64,000 bases of DNA from Paludibacteraceae bacterium (GCA_024400275.1 JAKSMY010000003.1:7138-71137); one strand, 5' to 3'; numbered from the stretch's first letter, positions 1 to 12,400 are shown. The notes: generated from the letters alone by a model not told the origin. Numbers and translations: made by a program.

Positions 1-2
1 GT

Positions 3-884
3 GTGGACATCGATTCTAATGCCGTTCGCATCACCGGCTACTACGGGGGCGGGTATAACTATTACTCCATGAACTCCGAACAGGTCTATGACCCCCGCAC
101 ACTCAAGGCAAGCAAACGGCACCGTCAGGTTAGTTGCACCAACAAGGGCGGCTCCGAACAGAACTATTGGAATGCCGTCACTTTGGTGCGCTCCACAGGC
201 TTTCGGGCAGAAAACATCATCTTTGAAAACTCATTCAACCAATATATCTCCCGTAAGGAACTCACCGACGTTGTCGTGCCTCAATCTACCAAGCCGCAGC
301 GTCCTCGCCAATACGGTTCCACCGACGTGCAGCAGCGGGACTACCGCGAACGGGCGGCTGCTATCGCTTTCACCGACTCCACATCCGGACACCTCATTAA
401 CTGCCGTGTTATATCGCGTCAAGACGCTTTCTTCGGGGGCAGAGGTGCTGTCGTGCGATGCGACGGAGGCGTGCTCATGGGCGGAGTGGATTATATATAT
501 GGGGACATGAATCTGCTGTGTGTCAATACCGAACTGGCTTTTCTCACTTCTTCCGACCATGACGACCGGGCGTATATAACCGCTTCCCGAACACCTGTTG
601 ACAGTCGGGGTATGCTCTTCTGGCATTGCCGCATACGGAGTGCCGTTCCCGGAGTCGAAATGACTTCACCCACACCGGCACAACCCGGCTATTTGGGACG
701 ACCATGGGCAAGAAGTGGAGAAGCGGTCTTTGTCGAACCCCAAATAGACAACTTGCCTGACGGACGAAGTATAATTGTTCCCGAACAGTGGCATGACGGA
801 CTGATTGGTGTCGCCGACTACCCGCGTTGCCGGGTAGCAACAGACGACCAAATTGATATGTCCACTTGGCAAGACGCAAAATAA
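3..884 (+). CDS. Pectinesterase (carbohydrate esterase 8 type), 5'-truncated by the window edge
   Basis: Removes methyl esters from homogalacturonan, which opens pectin to polygalacturonases. The frame is open to the window edge, so the N-terminus and any signal peptide are missing. Conserved family features visible in order: a QDAFF segment (family QDT-y, with the oxyanion Gln), GGVDYIYGD (family VDFIFG, carrying the catalytic Asp), and YLGRPW, whose Arg is the third active-site residue. The visible 293 residues hold the right-handed beta-helix core through to the C-terminus. A GH28 polygalacturonase lies about 31 kb away on the same strand, so the genome has both steps of pectin backbone attack. 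Family call is firm; cell location (secreted or outer surface) is inferred. Confidence 0.85.
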   Translation: MDIDSNAVRITGYYGGGYNYYSMNSEQVYDPRTLKASKRHRQVSCTNKGGSEQNYWNAVTLVRSTGFRAENIIFENSFNQYISRKELTDVVVPQSTKPQRPRQYGSTDVQQRDYRERAAAIAFTDSTSGHLINCRVISRQDAFFGGRGAVVRCDGGVLMGGVDYIYGDMNLLCVNTELAFLTSSDHDDRAYITASRTPVDSRGMLFWHCRIRSAVPGVEMTSPTPAQPGYLGRPWARSGEAVFVEPQIDNLPDGRSIIVPEQWHDGLIGVADYPRCRVATDDQIDMSTWQDAK

Positions 885-885
885 A

Positions 886-917
886 TTTGCGTATATGTGA
901 AATTTTGTGTACCTTTG
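886..917 (+). promoter_or_regulatory. Bacteroidota-type promoter of the NifU-like/GGGtGRT operon
   Basis: TTTG, 20 nt, then TACCTTTG matches the -33/-7 consensus of the Bacteroidota primary sigma factor. The start codon is 80 nt downstream. Confidence 0.75.
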
Positions 918-996
918 CACTCGCATTTAACGATTCATCGAATTATCGAAACATAGAATCATCGAAATAATTAATTAATCAACAAATATCACAACA

Positions 997-1698
997 ATGA
1001 TTTACTCCAAAGAAGTACAAGAAATGTGCGTGGTAGCCAAAGGTCCCAAACACGGACCGGCTCCCATTCCCGAAGAGGGTAAATGGGTCAAAGCCAAAGA
1101 GATAGCTGATATCTCCGGCATGACCCATGGTATAGGTTGGTGCGCTCCACAACAAGGAACGTGCAAACTGAGTTTGAACGTCAAAAACGGTATTATCGAA
1201 GAGGCTCTTGTCGAGACAATCGGTTGCTCAGGTATGACCCACTCGGCGGCTATGGCTGCTGAGATTCTGCCTGGCAAAACCTTGCTCGAGGCTTTGAATA
1301 CCGACCTCGTATGCGATGCTATCAACACCGCCATGCGTGAACTCTTCCTCCAAATCGTTTACGGCCGCACCCAATCGGCTTTCTCCGAGGGTGGTCTCGC
1401 TATCGGTGCCGGTCTGGAAGACCTCGGTAAAGGACTGGTATCACAATGCGGTACACTCTTCTCTACCAAAGAAAAAGGAGTGCGCTATCTGCAACTCACC
1501 GAAGGTTATATCACCAAGGAATTCCTTGACGAGGACAACGAGGTCTGCGGTTATGAATATGTCCACATGGGCAAGTTCATGGACGCTGTCAAAAAAGGTA
1601 TGGACGCTAATGAAGCCCTCAAGAGCGTTACCGGTACGTATGGCCGTACCACCAAAGAACAGGGTGCTGTTAAATCCATTGACCCAAGAAAGGAATAA
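997..1698 (+). CDS. NifU/IscU-like iron-sulfur scaffold-type protein
   Basis: A 233-residue protein with an N-terminal NifU/IscU-like region. Cysteines lie in spaced positions (GWCAPQQGTC near residue 50 and IGCSGMTHSAAM near 75) as in scaffold-type domains; the rest is not recognised. It has no signal peptide or membrane segment, so it is probably cytoplasmic. It sits 3 nt before the GGGtGRT protein gene, a pairing known in anaerobic bacteria, and the two are clearly one transcript from the upstream promoter. The exact biochemical role of this pair is not established to my knowledge; cluster carriage or assembly is inferred from the fold only. Confidence 0.7.
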   Translation: MIYSKEVQEMCVVAKGPKHGPAPIPEEGKWVKAKEIADISGMTHGIGWCAPQQGTCKLSLNVKNGIIEEALVETIGCSGMTHSAAMAAEILPGKTLLEALNTDLVCDAINTAMRELFLQIVYGRTQSAFSEGGLAIGAGLEDLGKGLVSQCGTLFSTKEKGVRYLQLTEGYITKEFLDEDNEVCGYEYVHMGKFMDAVKKGMDANEALKSVTGTYGRTTKEQGAVKSIDPRKE

Positions 1699-1701
1699 GC
1701 T

Positions 1702-2712
1702 ATGATTCGCGAAGTTAAATTTGAGTCGCAAGACCGTCGTGAGAAACAAATTCTCGCTGCCCTCAATGCCAATGGCATCAAGAGTATTGAAGAAGCCAAT
1801 CAAATTTGTGAGCAATATGGTTTGGATCCTTATATGACATGTGAAGAGACCCAACGTATCTGCTTTGAGAACGCCAAATGGGCTTATGTCGTAGGTTCAG
1901 CCATCGCCCTGAAAAAAGGTTGCAAGAACGCTGCTGACGCTGCCGAAGCTATCGGTATCGGTTTGCAGGCTTTCTGCATCCCCGGCTCTGTAGCCGACGA
2001 CCGTAAGGTAGGTATAGGTCACGGTAACTTGGCAGCCCGTCTGCTCCGTGAAGAGACCGAGTGCTTTGCTTTCTTGGCAGGTCACGAGTCCTTTGCTGCT
2101 GCCGAAGGTGCTATCAAGATTGCCGAAATGGCCAATAAAGTTCGTCAGAAACCCCTCCGTATCATCCTGAACGGTCTGGGTAAGGACGCCGCTATGATTA
2201 TCAGCCGTATCAACGGTTTCACATACGTACAAACCGAGTTTGACTATTTCACCGGTGAACTCAAAGAGGTTCGTCGCAAAGCATACTCCAATGGTCCTCG
2301 CGCCAAAGTCAACTGCTATGGTGCAGACGATGTACGCGAAGGTGTGGCTGTTCTGTGGCATGAGAACGTAGATGTATCCATCACGGGTAACTCTACCAAC
2401 CCCACTCGCTTCCAGCACCCCGTTGCCGGTACGTATAAGAAAGAGCGTATCTTGGCCGGCAAACCTTATTTCAGCGTAGCTTCCGGTGGAGGTACGGGCC
2501 GTACTTTGCACCCCGATAATATGGCTGCCGGACCCGCTTCGTACGGAATGACGGACACAATGGGCCGTATGCACAGCGATGCTCAGTTCGCAGGTTCGTC
2601 TTCTGTTCCTGCACACGTTGAGATGATGGGCTTCCTCGGCATCGGTAACAACCCGATGGTAGGTTGCACAGTAGCTTGTGCCGTCAATGTCGCCCTTGCT
2701 TTGAATAAGTAA
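1702..2712 (+). CDS. GGGtGRT family protein (PF14057-type), function unknown
   Basis: A 336-residue cytoplasmic protein containing the naming motif GGGTGRT near residue 255, in the highly conserved stretch ASGGGTGRTLHPDNMAAGPA. It is full length and ends VALALNK. Its start follows the NifU-like gene stop by 3 nt, implying translational coupling and joint function. No enzyme motif is recognised beyond the family signature; two conserved C-terminal cysteines (VGCTVACAV) could bind a metal or cluster with its partner, which is speculation. Family assignment is strong, function is open. Confidence 0.8.
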   Translation: MIREVKFESQDRREKQILAALNANGIKSIEEANQICEQYGLDPYMTCEETQRICFENAKWAYVVGSAIALKKGCKNAADAAEAIGIGLQAFCIPGSVADDRKVGIGHGNLAARLLREETECFAFLAGHESFAAAEGAIKIAEMANKVRQKPLRIILNGLGKDAAMIISRINGFTYVQTEFDYFTGELKEVRRKAYSNGPRAKVNCYGADDVREGVAVLWHENVDVSITGNSTNPTRFQHPVAGTYKKERILAGKPYFSVASGGGTGRTLHPDNMAAGPASYGMTDTMGRMHSDAQFAGSSSVPAHVEMMGFLGIGNNPMVGCTVACAVNVALALNK

Positions 2713-2736
2713 TAGACTCAGTCGTTAACCAAAAAC

Positions 2737-2772
2737 AACCCCCTGATTCCGTCAAGAATCGGGGGTTATTTT
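2737..2772 (+). terminator. Rho-independent terminator after the GGGtGRT operon
   Basis: Stem AACCCCC(T)GATTC / GAATCGGGGGTT with one bulged T and a short loop, followed by ATTTTATT. It lies 25 nt after the stop codon. Confidence 0.8.
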
Positions 2773-2897
2773 ATTCCATACTCCATCAGCGCAGCGGTCC
2801 ATACTCCTTTCTGCAACATAACATCAACATAACATCACGGACCGCCTCCCTATCTTCTACCAGTTGTGCCTAAAAGTTTAATTGTAAGCACACAAAA

Positions 2898-2954
2898 AGC
2901 GCAGGCTCTGTGGTGGACAAACCATGAACTATCCACCTACGGAGAGTCTGCGCT
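2898..2954. repeat. Imperfect inverted repeat, possible IS end or structured RNA
   Basis: Arms AGCGCAG...CTC...GGTGGA and TCCACC...GAG...CTGCGCT pair with short bulges around a ~14-nt loop. There is no T-run, so it is not a standard terminator. No transposase is nearby. Nature unknown. Confidence 0.45.
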
Positions 2955-3010
2955 GTTATGCTGCCGAAGCAGCACCTGCTATACGTTATCTCACGACAAC
3001 ACAAGCAATA

Positions 3011-3063
3011 TTTTTAACGAGTTTAACCGGTTTAACAAGTTTAACAGGTTGAGTGGGTTTAGC
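3011..3063. repeat. GTTTAAC minisatellite downstream of the giant-protein unit
   Basis: Successive units of 9-10 bp (GAGTTTAAC, CGGTTTAAC, AAGTTTAAC, AGGTTGAG, GGGTTTAGC). A longer tract of the same type lies upstream of the giant gene, so the two tracts bracket the unit. Confidence 0.6.
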
Positions 3064-3076
3064 CTTTCGTTTTTCT

Positions 3077-3120
3077 GAAAACTACCAATTAGGGACAGAC
3101 CCTTTTTGGTAGTTTTATTT
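3077..3120 (-). terminator. Terminator of the giant-protein operon (bidirectional)
   Basis: Long stem AAAACTACCA / TGGTAGTTTT with an inner AGGG / CCCT pair. T-rich flanks occur on both sides, so it can stop transcription in either direction; the nearest gene reading into it is the small minus-strand gene ending 22 nt away. Confidence 0.75.
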
Positions 3121-3141
3121 TAAGCAAGGGTGAACGAACAA

Positions 3142-3465
3142 CTAACGAACCGCTTTGCGGCGGCGAAGAGCAGCAAAAACTGCGTATCCGCCAGCCAAGA
3201 GCAGCAACGCGGGTACTGCATCACCGATAGGATTATCCCGAGGGTCATCTTCCGGGTTACCTATACCACGTCCACGATTAGGTACCATCTCTACGGGTTG
3301 CTCTACCATACCATTGTCACCTATTGTAGGTTCGGAAGCATAGGGGCTACCTGAGCCTTGCATAGTGGAGGTAGATTGGAAGGCGTTGTCGAACTGCCCC
3401 CATGCCGGCACAAATGCCAGCAGGGGTAAAATTAATAATAATACTTTCAAACGATTTTTAATCAT
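3142..3465 (-). CDS. Small exported protein with PID-CTERM-like C-terminal sorting signal
   Basis: A 107-residue protein with three parts. Residues 1-24 are a classic signal peptide (two basic residues, a Leu-rich core, cleavage after PAWGQ). The middle is short, Pro/Gly-rich and disordered-looking. The C-terminus has the tripartite layout of a protein-sorting tail: NPIGDA, a hydrophobic segment (VPALLLLAGGYAVFAAL) and a basic end RRRKAVR. This resembles the PID-CTERM signals of Bacteroidota, which are linked to exosortase-like or related processing. The gene starts 19 nt after the giant protein gene stops and shares its terminator, so the two are surely cotranscribed. Function unknown; a surface partner or anchor of the giant protein is a guess. 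Confidence 0.7.
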   Translation of the reverse strand: MIKNRLKVLLLILPLLAFVPAWGQFDNAFQSTSTMQGSGSPYASEPTIGDNGMVEQPVEMVPNRGRGIGNPEDDPRDNPIGDAVPALLLLAGGYAVFAALRRRKAVR

Positions 3466-3484
3466 ATCTTTATATTTTACAAGT

Positions 3485-6400
3485 TTAACGAACTAATTTA
3501 CCTTGACCATCGAATAAACGACCATGATGTATGAGATACATGTGTTCCTTATAGATAATCTTCTTCTCTTGGTTCTCGACATTCAAATCAGCAGCACCGG
3601 TAGGTACAACTTTTTGAAGAGGAGTCTTCGAGATATAGAAACGATTGGCATCATCTCCATCTGCCGATGTGAAGCGATATATGTTATTCGATGTAATCAA
3701 TGTAGATGTTTGCATCTTGATATCATTGAAGTACCAATCATCAAAGCCATCATACCAGAAACTAATAGTAAACGTGGTCTCGTTATTGGGCACAAATCCG
3801 ATTTGTCTTCCCTCTAAGTCAGGCAGCGCGTTGATAGCCATATTGCCCAGTTCGTTACTTATAGAATAGAACATAGGACTACGTCCGTCACCTTCTACAA
3901 AGTCGCCGTCCCATCCGCGGTCGTAACCTTCGTTAAAGTCACCACTTTCCAGCAGATAGAGGTCAGCTTGCAATTGACTACCCATCACACGGATACGCAT
4001 CATATCCACATTATTGGTCTTAATCCAAGGTGCCATTCTTCTACCTGGTGCATAAGCGGGAGTTGTAGGCAATGTTTCTTCTTTAGGCATTACCAACTGC
4101 CCATAATCCAACTTGAGTTTAGCACCAGAAGATGTACCGTTCACTTGGAATGCTTGCCCTACAGGGATTACGGTAGGTCCTTCCCAACCCGTCAGTTTAG
4201 CCGTATTAACAGGAATGGTCTGCCATTGTCCTGCCTCCTTGGTTGCACCTTCAGCATACACACCAGTACCGCCATCATGACCTGTATTGTAGATGTAGAT
4301 AGTTGGGGCTGCGTTCACAAAGTCACTTGTTTCCATATCGGTGATACGGATAGGAGCCGTCCAAGAGTTGGCAACCAAGTTTTCACCATAGTTCAAATCA
4401 TAGGTATGATTCTTTGTAGGTTGCAACAGACCTTGCATGGTATAAAGTTTGTTGTTGTCTTGCGATACACCGTAACCGCCCCAAACTTTCATAATGCCGG
4501 AATATTCACGCTTCCAACCACCATTGGTGAATAGGTAGGTGTTAGCTCCCGCAAAGTCAATGCCTAATTCTGCACCATAAACGGTTGTACCCATGTATTG
4601 CCAATATGCGGTACGGTTACCTTTACCATCATATGCACGATATGCTTTGGAGAAGAATTGTGTAGTTGCATAGTTGGTACCTTCTTCTGCACCGATAGCC
4701 AAGGATCCTGTACCTTCAGCCGAAGATTGAATTTCAATATCATCAACAGTCGTAGGCAGTTGTACTGTGTATTTGCTATCAACGATTCGGCTGATAGATT
4801 TCAGCACAGTCAGTGCGCCATTGTATGGAATAGTCACTTTTCCGGTGTAGGTACTTCCCTCACTAGAAGTGTGAATCTTCATATTTCCTACGTATGCATT
4901 GTTTACATTAATCTTACATGGTGCATCGATACGGACGGTAGCATACTTACTTGGCTTATATTCATTTTCCCAGTTGGCATCATTATCCCAATTTTCATCT
5001 ACATAGCCGTGGAAGATAACAGAGCAGTCAGGAATAGATGCAGGGTCGTTCAATAGTAAGTATTCAATGAATCCTTGTACCATTTCCTCACCATCAGAGG
5101 TCATATTGTCCATTGTATTGGAGTTGAGACCAAAGATCATCATACGATTTTCCGGAACTACCTGGCGTTCCATACAAGCGATGTAATCCACAGCATCATC
5201 CGTAATCTTACCAATCATGGTGAAGTCAGGTGCCTCGTCAGCCAAGAATCCTTGCAGACCTTGTCCGTCTGCCACAGAGGTAAGCGTATGAGCTGTACCG
5301 GCAGCAAACTTCTTGTTATCTACACCAAAGATGTCATCTGCATTGCAAAGCAGTGTTAGGTCGGTCTGTGTTACAGCAGTGTTGTGAGGTGTACCATCTA
5401 TACCCCAGTTGGAGCAGTTAGCAACAAATGCTTCGAAGCTGAGAATAGGTTTGGTGTCGATTAGCAATCCGAAGGCATTGGTATATCCACCTTTCTTCGA
5501 ATCAGGATAGTCGGTCATAAGCAGTAGGTCGAACTGTGAGTAGAAATCAATCAACTCGGCTTCTTTTGTTGTATGGTAGTTATTAACAGCAGTTACCTCG
5601 TAGTATTGTTGCAGATACTTATACAAACTTACATCAGTTGATTTAGCCGCAGTAGTCGCATCCCAAGTGCCACCTCCAGTTCCTTCAGTTACCCAAGCGA
5701 TAGCGTTCTTTTCGCCTGCTACAACTTGTGTAATGGATATTGTATGAGTAGCTTCGGTAGTACAGCCATCATCTCCCGCATATACCGTAATGGTCACATC
5801 AGAAGCAGCCTTGGCTGTATTGATACCAGTACCCTCAATACGAATGATATTTGCATCCGTTGCATCTGGAGCCAATGTGAGTTGTAGGTCTGTGTTGTTG
5901 CTCGTGATGGAGTAAGTAGAACCTTGTGCAATCTTAACAGCGCGATAGCTGAATGGGCGTGCGCCACGAACCGTGAATGAGGTAGCCATCGTGCTAACGA
6001 TAGCCGAACCGGAAGCATTGTTCTCAATGGTGATAGCATTTGACTCTAATGCACAGGTCTTGGTAGCCACTACATGATATACACCGGCAGCAGTAAGCGT
6101 GAGGGTAGATTCTGTCTTGCCACTAATAGCCACACCATCTTTGTACCATTGTAGGGTAGCACCATCCGTAAATTTTGTAGCAGTGAGTACAACTTCAACA
6201 TCCGGACATTTGGGAGAGTCACCACTCATCACGATATATGGGTTATGGTCTTCGCAAGTAGCTTCTGCTATTTCCAAATTGTAAGATAGTTGATTTGAAG
6301 CCATATAACATCCTACCGCACTTTGTTTAGCAGAAATTGTGACATTACCGGCAGCCATTATATGTACTGTACCATCGGCATTAACAACAGCTTTAGCTGG

Positions 6401-9400
6401 GTCAGACGAAGTGTATTCTATCGTACCTGTTGACTTGTTGGTAGATGCAGGTTGAGCAGCAAAGGTAAAGTCGCTTGCTCCCACAGTCTTTTGAACAGTA
6501 GTACCAGGATGGTTCACCCATTCAATAGTGGTAGATATATCGCCAGAGCCACCACCACGAACTATAGACAAACCATAAACATACGTATCAGACGAATATC
6601 GTTGGAATCCGAAATAACTTTGTCCAATCATAGAAGAGTTTGCAGGTACAGTATATACCATTTCGTGTTCAGTATGATTAATATCATAATGAACTTCACC
6701 CCATTTGGTTGTACTTGATCCCTTCGTAATAATGAAGCCACAATCTTTAGTATCTTTAGAAGATGTTACTTTCATTATTACTTGGTCTCCTGCTTGAATC
6801 GTAACTCCTGATTTTAGTGTTAGCTTGAATAATGTTTGATTTGCCTTGTAATAGGTATGTCCATCGATTGTTGCTTTATCTGTATTGCTAAAACCAATTG
6901 ATTGCAATGCTCCACCATAGTCAGGATTGATGACTGCGGTGTTGTAAGCAGACAGATACATATCAAACAATATAGTTTCGCTTCCACCAGCACAATCTCT
7001 TACGGTCCAGTTTTTGGTCTCGGTCTTACCAGCATAGGATGCTTGTACAGGAGTAGAAGCCGTGATGGAGAAATCCTCGGCATTTGTGCCAATTAGCAGT
7101 TCAGCCGTAGTAGCAAGTCCATCGGTGGTGATTGTACCAAGTGTGATGCCCTTGTCTTCTTCTACTTCTATAGTAGGAGCTTCTTCGCCAGCCGATGCGG
7201 TAACTACCAATATATGTTTACCACCTTGAGGCAATGCGGTAGAGAAACTGGAGTTGCCATCTAATGTCCACGCATAGCTAAGCGATGTGCTGACACCTGT
7301 GATAGCTACTACGCGCGTATATACATACGCATTACAAGGAGTAGTTATACGAGCGAAGTAGTAAGTTGTACCTGCTGTTGTAGGAGTAACCGAATGCTCA
7401 AATTGTTGTGTTTCGGTTTCAGTACAAGTGGTGGCATTTCCTTCAGCGGTAGCGCCTTCGATTGATTGAACAGAGTTACGGAACCATTGTACGCTATAGT
7501 CACCGGCATTTTCTACATCGTCTATTTTGATAATTGTACTTAATGTAACTGCTGTGTTGATAGCGACCGTAGCACCATCAATATCGTTTACTATTTCTGC
7601 CGAAGGTACGGTAAGTACGGCTTCGCCATTCATCTCCGATACACATAGCCCACGAGTACCCGATACGGTGTAAGTACCTGAATTGGGTACTACCCAAGTC
7701 AAGGCAGAGCCGGTACCTGTTTTGTCAGAACCTTCTACTGCTGTTCCGTTACGACGTAGAACGTATGTTACATCTGTTTCAGAGTTGCTAAGTGTGATGG
7801 TTTCATTTGTTCCGTCGCACGACATAGCCGAACCGGATACATCATAAATAGCAGGATCGGTACATTCTTCTATTTCACCGGTTGTGATACACAATTTGGA
7901 GAAATTGATTGATTTTGTCTTTGCCAAAGCATATACATAATATGTACCCATAGGCAAATCTTCGTAGGTGCAACTTGAGCCGGTAGTGCAAGATATATTC
8001 TCATCTACTTTCTCATCGTCGGCATCTACCAAATAGAACGAACCTGTGTTGCTGCCATATTGTTCTCCACCTAACGAGATGGTTGCTTTTTGCGTGGTAA
8101 CAATCTTTATAATCTTCACCCCTTTGCAATCTTTCACCTTTAGGAAACCTGAGTTGTCATCACTACCAGCCACATTGTTGGTACCAGTACCAGGAGTAGC
8201 CTCTATGGTAACCGTTGCGTTGGTGAATTTGCTTGTGATTTTGGTGAGAGTAGTAGTACCAGACGCTAATTGGTCGTTAACATCATCGGCAGGATTCCAG
8301 CAGATAGCCACACCGGCTTCCGCTTCTTTCCACTGAGCTGTTAGAATCATGTCCTCACTGATGGTAAAGGAGGAACCTGCCGCATGAGATGTTCCTTTTT
8401 GATCTTTCCAACCGTTAAATGTATAACCACTCTTCTCAAAGTTATTGGCTTTAACTATAACTGTATTATTCTCAGAAGTATATGCAGTCATGTCTTGTAC
8501 ATTACCACCGGTAGCACCATTGCCATCGTAGGTGACATAGTAGCAGTCGCCACCAGCGCCACCACCTCCAATAGGTGTCATGGTTACTTTGATTTCTGTA
8601 ATACGCACACTCGCTGTTGCACAAATGTAATATGTTCCAGCAGACAATGAACTACTTTGGGCCGCAGAAGCTACTGTAGTAGAGGAAGAAGAGATATATG
8701 CAATACTTTCATCCAATGTCTTAGTTTTAGTTTTGCTAATGAAAATACTACGCTCATTTCCGCTACTATTAGTTATACCCGTGAAGAATATTACCCCTGT
8801 ATAGCCGGAAGGAATAGTAATAGCAATTACTTGGTTATCGCCAGAACCTGCCGAACCAATTTTTGCTTGATTGGTATATATTTTCTCGTTGTAAGTAGGA
8901 GCATAGTCTTTGTCTCCTATCTTCATCTCCCAACTGCTTCCTTTTGCCCAAGTGAGACCTGTCTTAGAGTCAGGACTTGTAGCAAAGTCGGACAGAGAAG
9001 AACCATCCCAGATAACAACGGTTTCTGTACTACCGCCGCCACCGGAGCAGTTTTCTTTCCAGTTGGCGGTGAGGGTGACTTCACCATCTTTTGCACATAG
9101 GTCTTTGAAATAGACATTGTTGTTACCGTTGATGCAGAGTGTAGATGCATCTGCAATGGCGGTTGCAGGCGTAGATGATGTGCCCCACTTAGCAGTAGCA
9201 GGTACTAATCCGCTAGAGACAGTCCAACCTGTGAAGGTGTGACCATTAAGTGTAGGAACGCCAACTTGGAAAGCAGTTCCTACGGTAGCCGTTTCTGGTT
9301 TCGTACTGCATGTACCGCCATTAAGCTCGTAAGCAATATCGTATTCATTATTGTCGTCCTCGTATTGTGCATAGATAGTTACATTGCCCGAAGGTGTATA

Positions 9401-12400
9401 TGTAGCACCCGCCAAGCCAATAAATGTACCATCGGTTTTTGCAGTCCACCATCCGGTAAATGCCTTGCCTGTAGGAATATTGCTGATAGTAGGTAAGGTT
9501 AATTCACCTTCGTAGTATTTATCAGTAGTCTTGGAAGCAGTACCGCCGTTGGTAACATCGTAATTTATCTCGTAATAGGTGCTAACCGTAGCGTACCATG
9601 AATTAGATTTTAGGCGGTCGGTTTTAGCATATATCTTAAAGCTCTTACGAGGAGCAACAGTAGTTACCTCAGCCGATTTATTATCACCATCTACGGTAGC
9701 GGCAGTTGTATATTCACTAATCCAAAGAATAGTCTCATCTTCGCAACCAGCAGGAGTAAGAGCCGCAGCGAGGTTGCCATTAGTTCCTACTTTGAGGTCA
9801 AGGGTCTTAGGAGTGACAGATATACCGGTAGCCACATTGTTATTCCACTCGGCATAGAGTACAATGTCAGATGTGCCTACTGTGATTTCGTCACCCACGT
9901 CATAGTGTGTACCTGAGCCATTGGTAGCAGTGTTCCAACCATTGAACTTATAGCCGGTCTTAACCAATGAGCCGGTATTGCCCATTACGGTAATCTTGTC
10001 GCCTTCTAAATAATGGTTGGCATCAACAGGAGTAGCACCTGATGAGGAACCATTAGAACGGTATTCGATGGAGTATTTTACGACATCTGCCGAAACAGTG
10101 ATAGCTTTGGAGATGGATTTACCCACGCTGGTGTAATGAATACCATCACCTGTGACATGAGCCGAGATATTTACTTTGTTGGTTTCAGCAGATTTGTAAG
10201 TGAGCAGACCTGTGTTAGCATTAACAGAAGCAGCCGCGGTGAAATCGCTGGCATAGGTGATGGTTGCCCCTGTGTTGTCGGACGAATTAGAAGCGGCAGC
10301 TACCGTCATGGTGGAACCTACTATACCATTTTCAGGTTCAGTAGTCCAGTGCAGTTCCGGTTCCGGCAACGAGGTTACCTCACCACTGATATACACATCT
10401 TTACCTAAACGGAATTGAGCATCAGATGTATGCCAAGCATATAGTTTGAGAGTGATTGTTCCTACCAATTTATAACTTGGATCCAAAGTAAAGCCAATAT
10501 TCTTGAGGTAGTTGAGTTCGCCAATGTTGGTTATATTGCCCGTTATACTATGTCCGTAAGCATCGCTTAGTACAGCGCGGAAATTTTGGGATTTGCCGGT
10601 GTTAGCAGCAACAGGCAATAGTATCTCAGAGAAACCGATTTGGTAGTCTTGGGCTATATCAAAGGTTAATGAGATGATTTCGTTATCCGCAGCAGGTTCA
10701 GCAGTGCGTGTATTCAGTAGGGCAGACATAGTGTTGCTATAGCCCTTAGAAGAACTAGATTTCTGACCGTTGTCATAGAATTGATTGTCAGCATCTTTGA
10801 ATGTCCAACCTGTCAGGTTCTCCACCAATCCTTCTACTTCAGCATTACGCTCTTTGTTCGCTGTAAAGGTAGTAGTATTGTAAGCAGTATTGCCATCTGC
10901 TCCCATTGTGTAGTGAACAGTAAATTTAGCAGGTTTGATAATAGCAGCTATCACATTGGAAGATGTAATCCACCCACACGAGCTCTTCACTTTGCATACA
11001 TAGTAGAATGTACCTGTTTCTACTGTAGTGAATGTGTGTTGGTTGTAAATAGCATCCATTAGCATCACTTGGTTGGAGCCATCGGCATTGCAAGCATACC
11101 ATTGATAGGTATCGTCGTCATCTTCTGTTTCTACTGTCAATGTGATTTCCTCATTCAAGACGGCATTGACAGGCGAAGGTTGTGAGGTGATAACAGGAGC
11201 AGCGCACTCAATTGGGGCATCTTGTTTAGACGCCGGTGTGGACCAACAATCATTGGTGCTATCGTAACCACGCAGATAGATGGTTATATTGCCCGAACCG
11301 GCTACGGTGCGAGAACCTGTAGCGGGGTAATTGGTGTTGGTTCCATCCTCACTGGTCTGCCAATACATGTTGCTTGCATTAGAGCCGGTGTAGGTAAAGC
11401 GTACCATACCTGCTAATCCTTCGGTTTCAATATCGTTGGCACTTGGCACAGGAGCAGCACAAGCAGATGAACCTGTACAAACCTTGATATAATAAACATA
11501 GCAAGACGAACTGGAACCATATTGTGTACCATTGATTGTAACAGCGCGATAGATACGGAAAGCTTTATACCCTCCGGTTGGGATTGTTACAGATTGTATA
11601 GTCGGATTAGCATCACTATAATCATGAGCAGTCAATGTTTTAACTGAAACATCATCATTACCACTAAAATCTCCGGATTTTGAGAATAGAATAGCAAAGT
11701 CGTTTGTTCCACTTGCACATACACCTACTTGCATAGACGATATATCAGCCGTACATGTTCCTCCGACATAAGATTTAGACCAATCCGTTTTAGCTGAAGA
11801 ACCAATTTTAGCTGTATTCATCTTGCTTGTACGAGATGTATATGGTTTGCGTTCGTCTTTTACAATGTCGCTTGCAGAAGTAAATGTACACCCTGTGGTT
11901 ACAAACGATCCGCCTCCGTAAGGTATATCTTCATGCTCTGTACCATCGCCTATTTCGTAGCAAGCACCTTCTGTTTGTTGTGTCCATTTAGCATAGAGGG
12001 TGGTGGTGCCTGTTACCTTGTCGGTGCTGAAATTCCAAGCGTTGGTGCAAGCATTCTCTTTGTACCAACCGCCAAAAGTATAACCAGTTGCTGTTGGGTC
12101 AGTCGGCTTGGTAACTGTGCCGTTGTAGTCAATGGTTTGTTTGTCAATTGCAGAACCGTGACCTTGCAAATCGAAAGTGACATCGTATTTATTTAGCGTG
12201 CGGGTGAAGGTGGCAGTTGCGGTGATGTCTTTGGTAACTGTGGTAACATTATCCGTCCAAGACCACTCGCTAAATCCGTAGGTGTATTGGGCAGTAGCCT
12301 TAGTAGGAGTGGCGGTAATATCGGTAGTTCCAATATGCAAAATCTTATTGTTTGTTCCGTCAATAGAAATGCTTGTGCCATCTGCTACAGCAGAGAGGGA

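Larger units (their letters stand above)
2773..3076. other. Intergenic region with an imperfect hairpin and a GTTTAAC repeat tract
   Basis: No convincing gene. It holds a short direct repeat (ACATAACATCA twice near 2817-2838), a ~57-bp imperfect inverted repeat at 2898-2954 and a (G/A)GTTTAAC-type minisatellite at 3011-3063. A 70-codon plus-strand frame across it translates the repeat tract and has no recognisable domain. Confidence 0.6.

Noticed and set aside
2866..3078. 70-codon plus-strand frame
   Set aside because: Its second half only translates the GTTTAAC minisatellite and its first half covers the inverted repeat; no promoter or domain.
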